From: Bacteroidetes bacterium UBA7368
Lineage (GTDB): Bacteria; Bacteroidota; Rhodothermia; Rhodothermales; UBA10348
Assembly (NCBI GenBank): GCA_002469915.1
Contig: DKOG01000113.1
Coordinates: 1 to 24,176 of the forward strand
Length of the DNA stretch: 24,176 nucleotides
Direction: 5' to 3'
Below, in pieces: positions 17,215 through 24,176 of this stretch. Position 1 is the stretch's first letter. The number at the start of each line of letters is the position of its first letter. Position numbers and translations under genes: made by a program. The notes below the pieces were generated by a model. The model was not told the origin of the DNA. It was given only the letters and a program-made list of their open reading frames with translations, and searched no databases.

Positions 17215-18213
17215 TTACAACATCTTGAGTCGGGACTTTAGTCCTTGAGACACATAGTGCGTTCCATCGGAATAGACCCAGTAGCCCTCCACGCCAGGAA
17301 GCGATTCAATCAGAGATTGAGCTGCACCGGGTTGCATGACGGCCGTAGCCGTAGCCAGTCCGTCGGCTGTCATTGTGTTGGGGGCGACAATCGTTGAGCT
17401 CTTGACGTGATCTACAGGCCTTCCAGTACGCGGATTCATCAGGTGGGACACCACTTTGCCGTTGATGGTTCGAGTTTGAACGTACGTTCCTGAGGTGGCG
17501 ACCGCTTCGTTTTCAATTTCGATTGTGGCAATCAAATCATGATCACGATTTGGGTGTCTGATGCCAATTTTCCATCGATTGTCTGGCTCCGGTCGTCCTA
17601 GCGCATACAAATCTCCTCCTGCGTCCAACAGAGCAGCCTTTACGCGTTCCTCCTGGAGAGAAGAAATGGCTTGGTCTACGGCATATCCTTTTGCTATTCC
17701 ACCGAAATCGGTTTCAAATCCAGATTTAGCCATACGAACCGTCTGCCCCTTTACTTGAAGCTGGGTAAAATCAATACCATACGATTCAGATTCCTTTCCC
17801 GGAAGGAATTCAAAACGTCTCATAGCCGGAAGGATGGTAACGTCGAGGGCTCCATCTGTTTGATGGCCGATAGTACGGGCTGCTCGAGCTACATCTGAGA
17901 TTTCCTTTCCCGTCGTCCATCGCCCAGCGCTGGAATTCATCTGCATGAGTTGACTTCCGTTATCGTGAACGGTCAGCAAGTCACTAACGCGCTGAATACG
18001 GGAAAATGATGCGTCAGCTTGAGCCGAATGAAATGACGCTAAGGGCATCGAAACACGGATTGGTGTACCCATAATGTGGGCACTGCGATGCACGAGGTCT
18101 GAAAGGGGAGCCCGAGTTGCAAAAGCCCATACAGGAGTTGCCTGAATGAGTGCAAGCCCGCCTAAGGCCTGACTGGAACGCTGTATGAATTGTCTGCGGC
18201 TGGGTTTGGACAC
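17215..18213 (-). CDS. apbE: FAD:protein FMN transferase ApbE, Tat-exported
   Basis: 332 residues from a GTG at 18213 that starts a twin-arginine signal (SRRQFIQRSSQALGGLALIQ, cleavage near WAFA). ApbE uses FAD and Mg2+ to attach FMN covalently to a Thr of partner proteins outside the cytoplasm. Family motifs are in order: MGTPIRVSM (48-56), ETDFGGIAKGYAVD (167-180), LLDAGGDLYALG (195-206), ATSGTYVQ (239-246), HLMNPRTGRPVD (257-268) and TADGLATA (282-289) with the Mg2+-binding Asp283. It lies downstream of a haem lipoprotein and an FMN-binding protein bearing a flavinylation motif, its likely substrate. A terminator separates it from them, so it is probably expressed at a lower level. Confidence 0.94.
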   Translation of the reverse strand: MSKPSRRQFIQRSSQALGGLALIQATPVWAFATRAPLSDLVHRSAHIMGTPIRVSMPLASFHSAQADASFSRIQRVSDLLTVHDNGSQLMQMNSSAGRWTTGKEISDVARAARTIGHQTDGALDVTILPAMRRFEFLPGKESESYGIDFTQLQVKGQTVRMAKSGFETDFGGIAKGYAVDQAISSLQEERVKAALLDAGGDLYALGRPEPDNRWKIGIRHPNRDHDLIATIEIENEAVATSGTYVQTRTINGKVVSHLMNPRTGRPVDHVKSSTIVAPNTMTADGLATATAVMQPGAAQSLIESLPGVEGYWVYSDGTHYVSQGLKSRLKML

Positions 18214-18248
18214 GAGATCTGTAGTTGATTTCCGGTTCAGAAAAATGC

Positions 18249-18300
18249 CCGGACATAAAAAAACGGGCGTCGTAAGAGTACGACGCCCGTTAGTGTCCGG
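18249..18300 (-). terminator. Intrinsic terminator after the haem lipoprotein gene
   Basis: 13-bp perfect stem (18262-18274 / 18279-18291) with loop AGAG on the plus strand. Read on the minus strand it is followed by seven T (18257-18263 as A). An outer inverted repeat CCGGACA (18249-18255) / TGTCCGG (18294-18300) brackets the whole structure. It starts only a few bases after the stop codon at 18305 and precedes apbE. Confidence 0.85.
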
Positions 18301-18304
18301 TCAA

Positions 18305-18697
18305 CTAGTTGTTTTCAGCGCCTTCGGCAATCCAAGTAGCAACTGTTTGGTATTTATCGCTTCCAACGTTGAAGAAAGAGCCTCCGCCGTGTCCACCTCC
18401 GCCGGTAGCTTTGATGAGCAATTCACTGTCCTCTGGAGTAATCGTATCGATCACAGCAAGGACGGCACCATGTGCTTCAGCTTGTCCTGCATAAACCCAT
18501 CCACCGGCTCCACCACTGTGACACGTGGCACAAACTTGGAGGATTGGTTTAACATCAGATGAAAATGAAAGGGGTCCGCTAGGAACTTCAAGGTTTGATC
18601 CACCGGGTAGATCATCTCCGCGGTCCAGAGGGTTGTATGTTCCACAACCGATAAGAGCGACAGAGAGCCCAAGGGCTAATAGTGTGCGTTTGAACAT
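18305..18697 (-). CDS. Monohaem c-type cytochrome lipoprotein
   Basis: 130 residues. The lipoprotein signal is FKRTLLALGLSVALIGC, with lipid-bearing Cys18. The haem c attachment motif is CATCH (56-60), preceded by SSDVKPILQV, which is typical of small PSD1-like cytochrome domains. It ends YQTVATWIAEGAENN, the usual last helix. No Met follows the haem motif, so the distal iron ligand is not the usual Met; His76 or His103 are the only candidates and a five-coordinate haem is possible. A GGAG sequence lies about 12 nt before the ATG. It starts 24 nt after the FMN-binding gene and should be co-transcribed with it. It is a likely electron-transfer partner of that protein. Confidence 0.88.
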   Translation of the reverse strand: MFKRTLLALGLSVALIGCGTYNPLDRGDDLPGGSNLEVPSGPLSFSSDVKPILQVCATCHSGGAGGWVYAGQAEAHGAVLAVIDTITPEDSELLIKATGGGGHGGGSFFNVGSDKYQTVATWIAEGAENN

Positions 18698-18721
18698 GAT
18701 AAATCTCCAATTGAATCAGCT

Positions 18722-19261
18722 TTATTCGGTAATAAATTCTTTGTGTACGGCCAGCGCTCTTTTCACAGCCGTGGCAATAGATGTTGACGTCCAGGTTGCC
18801 CCACTGATACCATCAATATCTTCGCCAATCTTCACATCCTGCGTCACTTTGACGTTCATGAACTGCTTAAAGAAGGTCCAACTCATGGCTGGCTTACCTT
18901 TGTCTTCACCGAAGACAGTAAAGCCGACATCGTAGACTTTACCTTCAGGACGAACAGCGACGAGAACCTGGAGAGGGCCTTCTTTGCCTTCTTGGTTCAC
19001 AATGATGACTGTACCCATAACACCACCACCAGAGGTCGTACCGTTGTAAATGGTGTAGTTGCCTTCCATCTCGACGCCATAGGTGGATCGAAAACCTGAG
19101 GCTTGCTCACCCGAAACAGCGACCGTCAACTTCTTCAAGCCTGCAGCACCCTCTTTCTGCAGCATGGATTTAAGGGCATCTTTCATCCGGCTGGCAAAGC
19201 GGGTCGGGATTGGAATGCCGAACTGGAAGCTCTCATGGCGGAAGTCCCAGTTGGAATCCAA
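18722..19261 (-). CDS. FMN-binding domain protein with ApbE flavinylation motif, start uncertain
   Basis: The domain spans about residues 45-179 if numbered from a TTG at 19261. The flavinylation motif D-G-I-S-G-A-T is at 150-156, with Thr156 the expected FMN acceptor; the same motif occurs in NqrC and RnfG. No ATG or GTG is available upstream before the in-frame stop at 19304-19306. The first ATG in frame is at 19186 (residue 26). Neither start gives a signal peptide, although the nearby ApbE is Tat-exported and flavinylation normally occurs outside the cytoplasm. The 5' end may be damaged or rearranged. With the downstream cytochrome and apbE it forms a redox module. Confidence 0.82.
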   Translation of the reverse strand: MDSNWDFRHESFQFGIPIPTRFASRMKDALKSMLQKEGAAGLKKLTVAVSGEQASGFRSTYGVEMEGNYTIYNGTTSGGGVMGTVIIVNQEGKEGPLQVLVAVRPEGKVYDVGFTVFGEDKGKPAMSWTFFKQFMNVKVTQDVKIGEDIDGISGATWTSTSIATAVKRALAVHKEFITE

Positions 19262-19354
19262 CGCTTGCAGCCGTTTTACGCCGAAGGTGATGAGCCTATC
19301 CGTTCAGGAGGACGCTAGGACTCGATCTGACTACAAAGTCTGAAATTTGATATG

Positions 19355-19387
19355 GTGCGGCCGGCCAAAGCCCGGCCACACTTTTTT
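19355..19387 (+). terminator. Intrinsic terminator in the divergent region before the PhoD-like gene
   Basis: GTGCGGCCGG (19355-19364) pairs with CCGGCCACAC (19372-19381) with one C-A mismatch and a 7-nt loop, followed by TTTTTT (19382-19387). It acts only on the plus strand, yet the gene to its left is on the minus strand. It may end an unrecognised plus-strand transcript or attenuate the PhoD-like gene. Confidence 0.65.
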
Positions 19388-19450
19388 ATGTCCACGTTTT
19401 TGTGCGACTATTCGTACTATTGTGGCCAACACCCACTTGATAGAACTATC

Positions 19451-22144
19451 ATGCGTCGCTCTTCTTTTTTTGGGCTTTTCGCTCTCTTTGCGCTTCTTGT
19501 ACTCCTTCCAGCCTGTACTGAGCCGGAGAACTCGTTCGAAATCCAGTTTGCCGGATCTCCGGATCGAACCTGGATAGGTCCTCAGTTTTATGCCAATCGT
19601 ATGCTGGATTGGGAATTGCGTGACGGAAGACTACTTAGCAAGGAAGGTCGCGCCGCCAAACCCATGCGCACCGTTCATTTGCTGACGCGATACCTCAATG
19701 AAGAGGAGGGTAGCCTCAATATGAGCATCGTGACGGGCGCGGTGAATGATCCTGACATGGCTGATGACAGTACATGGACCGGGTTTTTGATGGGAGCCGG
19801 AGGAGAAGGAACGGACTACAGGATATCCTCCCTCGTGCATCATTGGCCGGCGCCGGGAGGCGGTCTCATTGTTGGCGTAGATGGTAGTGGGGCCATAATG
19901 GTCAGGGATAACGAAAATCCGGATGCTAAACGAGGTGCACGACGAGACTTTACGTCAGATGATTGGCCTTTAGTGCCTTCCATTGAAGCGGTGGGCCGGG
20001 TCTCAGATATGACTAAATTCGGTATTCGTGTAATGGCTACGCCGTCGGAATCTGGGTATTCCATGGTGGTAGAAACGACTGATGCGCAGAGTGATGAGGT
20101 GATCAGCCACGCGGTATATACCGACTTGGATCCTAAGTATTTCACTGGGAATATCGCTTTAGTGTCACATAGAAGCCCTTCTTCAGCAGGCGCAGGATAC
20201 TGGTTCGACAACTGGGCGTTAGCTGGGTCTAAAGTGGAAAAAGACGACTCTAGAGGGTTGGGACCCGTGATTGGTGTGCAATACACCATTAGCGAGGGAA
20301 CGCTGAAGATGACCGCTCAGATGGGACCGTTAGGCGATGACGACTCTAAAGTTGCTGATCTTCAGATTCACCAAAACGGATCATGGAATACCATTGCTTC
20401 TGGTGAACTAGACACGAATGGATTTACCATCGGATTGCGGGTGGATGATTGGCCGTATGAAGAAGACGTACCCTTTCGAGTGATGTATTCTCTGTGGGAA
20501 GGCGCGCAGCCGGTGACACATTACTATGATGGGACGATTCATTCCACGATCGAGGGAGAAGAGTTCATTCTTGCGGCGTTGAACTGCCATCATATTTCGG
20601 GCGGCGATGGTACGTGGACGCATAATCATTTCTGGTGGCCACATGCGGATGTGGCCGAAGCGGTGGCCTACCACGAGGCCGATATGTATTTCTTTGCCGG
20701 TGATCAGATTTATGAAGGAGGATTAGCCGGAATCGTTCGTGGGCCTGCTGACACGGCCATTTTGGACTATCTATATCACTGGAATCGGTTTTTATGGGCC
20801 TTTGGAGACCTGACGCGTCATCGTCCAACGGTGACAATCCCGGATGATCACGATGTATATCACGGCAATGTTTGGGGAGCGGGAGGTAAGGCAGCTACCG
20901 GACCATACCGACCAGCATCTGACAATGGTGGCTACATCGAACCTCCTGAGTTTGTCAACGCCGTGCATCGAACACAGACCTCCCATTTACCGGACCCCTA
21001 CGATCCCACCCCCATTCTGCAGGACATTTCTGTGTACTACACCAATATGGAGTTCGGTGGGGTATCGTTTGGGATTGTAGCGGATCGAATGTTCAAGAGC
21101 GCACCGCGCACGCTGCTCGAGGATGCACAGGTTAGAAATGGGTGGCCATCTGTTAGAGACTGGGATGCAGCGAAAGACGGAGATCATCCGGATGCGATTC
21201 TGCTAGGCGATCGGCAGCACGAATTTCTGGATGATTGGGCAAAAGATTGGGGTACACAGACTTGGATGAAGGTCTTTCTATCTGCCACCCTTTTTGCCAA
21301 TGTTGCTACCATTCCCGAAGAGGAAATGAATGGTTCAATAATCCCGGGGCTTCCTATTCCACCAGCGGGTCAGATTGTAGAAGGGTATAAAAAAGCGATG
21401 GACATGGACTCCAACGCTTGGCCTCAAACGGGTCGAAATCGAGTGGTTGATGTCATGCGTCGAGCGCGGGCGTTTCATATTGCCGGAGATCAGCACTTAG
21501 GAAGTACGGTCCGCTATGGAAAAGATGATTTTCAGGATGCTGGCTACGGTTTTGTAGTGCCTTCCATCGCCAATATTTGGCCCAGAAGATGGTTTCCTCC
21601 AGAAGTTAGCTCAACTCGGGACCCGAACGCATCCTGGTATACTGGAGATCATTTAGATGGATTCGGAAACCACATGACCGTACTCGCAGCCGCAAACCCC
21701 GTAAATTCTGGTCGCGAGCCATCTGCTTTGTATGACCGCACTCCTGGATACGGTATTATCAAAATGAACCGAACCTCTCGTGATGTCGAGCTTACCGCCT
21801 GGCCACGTTGGGAGGATCCCTCGGACCCCAATGCCCGTCCCTACAAAGACTGGCCCATCTCATTTAATCAGGAAGCTGGAGATGGAAGGACTCCAGTCTC
21901 CATGCTAGCGGTTTTAGAGTACCCGGAAGGCCAGGCACCGGCCATCGAAGTAGTAAATGCGACCACGGGAGCTCATGTCTATTCGTACCGGCCAAACGGC
22001 GTCTCGTACTCTGTTCCGATATATGACGATTCTAAAAATTATGTGCTGAAGGTGACTTCTTCGGATGGAAACACGAAGGAATACCAGATGCCGGCAGGAG
22101 CATATCCTCTTACAGATCCCATTCGCATCCCTGACTCACAGTAA
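19451..22144 (+). CDS. PhoD-like metallophosphatase lipoprotein
   Basis: 897 residues from ATG 19451, chosen because it begins a lipoprotein signal (MRRSSFFGLFALFALLVLLP, then Ala-Cys22). The open frame back to 19352 reads through a terminator hairpin and is rejected. Residues 30-265 form a beta-rich N-terminal region with no motif I recognise. The PhoD-like catalytic part starts near 370: NCHH (378-381), GDQIYEGG (417-424), PDDHDVYHGN (464-473), LGDRQHEFLDDW (585-596) and HIAGDQHLG (676-684), which supply metal ligands. PhoD enzymes hydrolyse phosphate mono- and diesters outside the cell. It is longer than typical PhoD because of the N-terminal domain. A second phosphohydrolase follows after 12 nt. 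Confidence 0.9.
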   Translation: MRRSSFFGLFALFALLVLLPACTEPENSFEIQFAGSPDRTWIGPQFYANRMLDWELRDGRLLSKEGRAAKPMRTVHLLTRYLNEEEGSLNMSIVTGAVNDPDMADDSTWTGFLMGAGGEGTDYRISSLVHHWPAPGGGLIVGVDGSGAIMVRDNENPDAKRGARRDFTSDDWPLVPSIEAVGRVSDMTKFGIRVMATPSESGYSMVVETTDAQSDEVISHAVYTDLDPKYFTGNIALVSHRSPSSAGAGYWFDNWALAGSKVEKDDSRGLGPVIGVQYTISEGTLKMTAQMGPLGDDDSKVADLQIHQNGSWNTIASGELDTNGFTIGLRVDDWPYEEDVPFRVMYSLWEGAQPVTHYYDGTIHSTIEGEEFILAALNCHHISGGDGTWTHNHFWWPHADVAEAVAYHEADMYFFAGDQIYEGGLAGIVRGPADTAILDYLYHWNRFLWAFGDLTRHRPTVTIPDDHDVYHGNVWGAGGKAATGPYRPASDNGGYIEPPEFVNAVHRTQTSHLPDPYDPTPILQDISVYYTNMEFGGVSFGIVADRMFKSAPRTLLEDAQVRNGWPSVRDWDAAKDGDHPDAILLGDRQHEFLDDWAKDWGTQTWMKVFLSATLFANVATIPEEEMNGSIIPGLPIPPAGQIVEGYKKAMDMDSNAWPQTGRNRVVDVMRRARAFHIAGDQHLGSTVRYGKDDFQDAGYGFVVPSIANIWPRRWFPPEVSSTRDPNASWYTGDHLDGFGNHMTVLAAANPVNSGREPSALYDRTPGYGIIKMNRTSRDVELTAWPRWEDPSDPNARPYKDWPISFNQEAGDGRTPVSMLAVLEYPEGQAPAIEVVNATTGAHVYSYRPNGVSYSVPIYDDSKNYVLKVTSSDGNTKEYQMPAGAYPLTDPIRIPDSQ

Positions 22145-22156
22145 ACCATCATTTGT

Positions 22157-23221
22157 ATGCGGTTCAAAACCATTTTACTTGCGCTCCTCTTTCTCGGGGT
22201 CAGCCAAGCTCAGGCTCAAGAAGTTGAAAATGTATTCCTCATTACGTTGGATGGTCTTCGATGGGAAGAAATGTTCTCCGGAGCCGATAAGTGGCTCATG
22301 GATAATCCTGCTTACACGTCTGGAAAGGAAGAGATAGCAGCGAAATATTGGTTCGATGATCCTAGGGAGCGCCGGGAAGCACTTATGCCGTTTTTCTGGT
22401 CTACGATCGCGACAGAGGGGCAATTAATAGGAAACAGGTTGCTTGGTAGCAAGGCGAACGTGACTAACAAAGAGATCTTTTCGTATCCCGGATACAACGA
22501 GATTTTAACCGGTTTTGCCGATAGCACTATCACCAGTAATGACAAGATTCCCAATCGGAATACGACGGTTTTGGAGTGGTTAAACAACCAAGATGAATTC
22601 AAGGGAAAGGTTGCCGCATTCGGCTCTTGGGATGTGTTTCCCTTCATCATTAATGAAGATAGAAGCGGTGTCCCAGTGAACGCCGGTTTCGAATCAGCCA
22701 CGGGAGAGTTGTCACCCAAGGAAGAGTGGGTCAATCAGATACAATCTCAGACTCCATCTCCTTGGGGTTCAGTTCGTCTGGATGTATTCACCCATCATTT
22801 TGCACTTGAATACCTTAAACGCAAGCGCCCGCGGGTCGTCTACATTTCCTACGGTGAAACGGATGATTTTGCGCACGATCATGACTATGATCATTATTTG
22901 AAAGCAGCCCATCGAACGGATGCCTTCATTTCAGACCTTTGGAATTGGGTGCAGTCGGATGCTGACTACAAGAACAAGACGGCCTTTGTAATCACGACAG
23001 ATCACGGCCGTGGAGATAAAGATCGTTGGATCGGCCATGGACTGGATTGGATCGGTTCAGAAAACATCTGGATGGCACTCATGGGTCCAGGCATTGAACC
23101 ACTGGGAGAAATTGCCGGCGGTGCACCTCGCTTTCAAAACCAGATCGCATCCACGGTGGCGCATCTTCTTGGACTCACCTATTCGAATCGAGTAGCGGTA
23201 GGGGAATCCGTTTTGAAGTAG
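22157..23221 (+). CDS. Exported alkaline-phosphatase-superfamily phosphodiesterase
   Basis: 354 residues with a signal peptide (MRFKTILLALLFLGVSQAQA). It belongs to the type I phosphodiesterase/nucleotide pyrophosphatase branch of the alkaline phosphatase superfamily. Readable metal and catalytic residues are Asp32 in TLDGLRWEE, the probable nucleophile Ser109 in FSYPGYNE (Thr in many NPP enzymes, Ser in alkaline phosphatases), Asp236/His240 in GETDDFAHDHDYDHY, Asp282-His283 in TTDHGRG, and His294. It starts 12 nt after the PhoD-like gene, so the two form an operon. Together they would release phosphate from nucleotides or other phosphodiesters outside the cytoplasm; the true substrate is not determined by sequence. 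Confidence 0.9.
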   Translation: MRFKTILLALLFLGVSQAQAQEVENVFLITLDGLRWEEMFSGADKWLMDNPAYTSGKEEIAAKYWFDDPRERREALMPFFWSTIATEGQLIGNRLLGSKANVTNKEIFSYPGYNEILTGFADSTITSNDKIPNRNTTVLEWLNNQDEFKGKVAAFGSWDVFPFIINEDRSGVPVNAGFESATGELSPKEEWVNQIQSQTPSPWGSVRLDVFTHHFALEYLKRKRPRVVYISYGETDDFAHDHDYDHYLKAAHRTDAFISDLWNWVQSDADYKNKTAFVITTDHGRGDKDRWIGHGLDWIGSENIWMALMGPGIEPLGEIAGGAPRFQNQIASTVAHLLGLTYSNRVAVGESVLK

Positions 23222-23299
23222 GAATTCAGCGCATATTCCTATGTTCTGGGTTGTTGGATAGATGCTTCTGAGTCACCTTGCAGGATCGAGGTATTCTGT

Positions 23300-24176
23300 A
23301 TGAAAGACTCAACCAACAGTACTGAATTTGAGCACGATCTAGATCTCTACTTTCTAGGTCCCAAATCAGAACAGCGACAGTTTCTGGAAGAAGCGCTGCA
23401 TTTGGTGTTGAATGATCATGTATTCTGGCGGCGTAATTATTTTCCCAAAGACCCACCTGCGATTTCCTATCCCAAGGTCAACGGTTCGGAAGCCATTCAT
23501 TTTAAAGAGACGTTCTTCACCGAGCTCTTCTCTTTGATTTCGGACCTCAAGCTGGATGTGCCTGTGTTTTCTCCGCGCTATATGGCGCATATGATTTCAG
23601 AAACCACACTACCCTCTCTCGTGGCCTATTTCGCCACGCTGCTCTACAATCCTAACAACGTTTCTAGTGAAGCTTCTCCCGTTACGAGCTTGAGGTAGGG
23701 CGGCAATTTGCTTTGCTATATGGATATGATCCAGATACTTCGTTTGGTCACCTGACGTCTGGTGGGACCATCGCCAATTACGAGTCTCTGTGGTTTACGA
23801 AGGCAGGACGTTTTTTACCACTAGCCATCGAGATTGCTCGGTATGCAGAAGGGACGGAGATTGAAACCGGTAAGGAGGCGCTCTTTCGACTGTTAAATGT
23901 CACGCTCCCAGATACCGAGGTTCTTCTGAACGAATTTTTGTCTGAGGGTGAGGATCCAGCCCAGCGTTGGACCTTTTTGACTCATCATATGATTTCCCAT
24001 GTTGGGGACCTTGGATTTGCTCGGAATGTGGAACGTGTTTTTGGTACTCCTTGGATTCAGCCGGTAGTCTTGGTGCCTCGTACGGCACACTACTCGTGGT
24101 CTAGGTCAGCCAGTTTGCTTGGCGTCGGGAAAGACAGCTATCTAAAAATAGAGGTCGACGAAGAATTTCGGATGCG
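23300..24176 (+). pseudogene. PLP-dependent group II decarboxylase, frameshifted and cut by the right edge
   Basis: The N-terminal part runs from ATG 23300 (GAGG 8 nt upstream) through FSPRYMAHMISETTLPSLVA and YNPNNVSSEASPVT, then meets TAG at 23696-23698. The protein continues in the -1 frame from about 23683: YELEVGRQFALLYGYDP, FGHLTSGGTIANYESLW (PLP-phosphate-binding region) and HYSWSRSASLLG, open to the edge. A single missing base near 23683-23689 explains this. The family includes glutamate, tyrosine, aromatic-amino-acid and 2,4-diaminobutyrate decarboxylases. The PLP lysine would lie beyond the window, so the substrate cannot be assigned. Decay versus sequence error is unresolved. Confidence 0.85.

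Noticed and set aside
18185..18562. 125-residue plus-strand ORF across apbE start, terminator and cytochrome
   Set aside because: It runs through a clear terminator and is antisense to two recognised genes.
19352..19450. N-terminal extension of the PhoD-like protein
   Set aside because: It reads through a terminator hairpin and T6 tract. The lipoprotein signal begins at 19451.
1..24176. CRISPR arrays, rRNA or tRNA genes, insertion sequences
   Set aside because: No spaced direct repeats, no cloverleaf with TTC-loop signature and no transposase ORF were seen on either strand.

Overview
The window comes from a Gram-negative bacterium. Many products carry Sec, Tat or lipoprotein (L-x-G/A-C) export signals. 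Most genes lack a Shine-Dalgarno sequence, as is common in Bacteroidota. Two intergenic regions carry textbook sigma70 -35 hexamers (TTGACA), which is unlike the divergent promoters of classical Bacteroides. A free-living, aerobic, protein- and organophosphate-scavenging member of the wider Bacteroidota group (Rhodothermota/Balneolota-like) fits best. This placement is inference; no rRNA or tRNA gene is present.

Layout. 1-2359 (+) is a run of membrane metalloproteases: a CPBP (EExxxR) protease cut by the left edge, HtpX (M48), a site-2 protease (M50), and an unlisted 54-residue single-span membrane protein. 2356-2928 (-) is a ComEA-like helix-hairpin-helix protein. 2999-4522 (+) holds recO and lexA. 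lexA has a strong promoter whose -10 lies inside a palindrome, very likely its own operator. 4616-6352 (+) is a MalS-like exported alpha-amylase. 6370-10787 (-) is aconitase overlapping, by ATGA, an exported M1 peptidase. 10788-11318 is a long non-coding stretch with a perfect 16-bp palindrome and a 28-codon ORF behind an AGGAGG site. 11319-12499 is an AT-rich, single-frameshifted DUF1624/acyltransferase-like membrane protein that looks acquired. 12643-17124 (+) holds a PD40 beta-propeller lipoprotein, an exported amidohydrolase and a second exported M1 peptidase, ending at a strong bidirectional terminator. 17215-19261 (-) is a small extracytosolic redox module: an FMN-binding protein with a flavinylation motif, a monohaem c-type lipoprotein, and the Tat-exported flavin transferase ApbE. 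19451-23221 (+) is a PhoD-like phosphatase lipoprotein followed 12 nt later by an alkaline-phosphatase-superfamily phosphodiesterase. 23300 to the right edge is a PLP-dependent group II decarboxylase with a frameshift, cut by the edge.

How the genes work together. Two M1 peptidases, the amidohydrolase, MalS and the two phosphatases together suggest scavenging of peptides, maltodextrins and organophosphates in the envelope. The flavinyl/haem module is a candidate periplasmic electron carrier chain. The left membrane proteases suggest membrane-protein quality control or regulated intramembrane proteolysis. Two independent single-base frameshifts mean either real gene decay or residual indel errors in the assembly.
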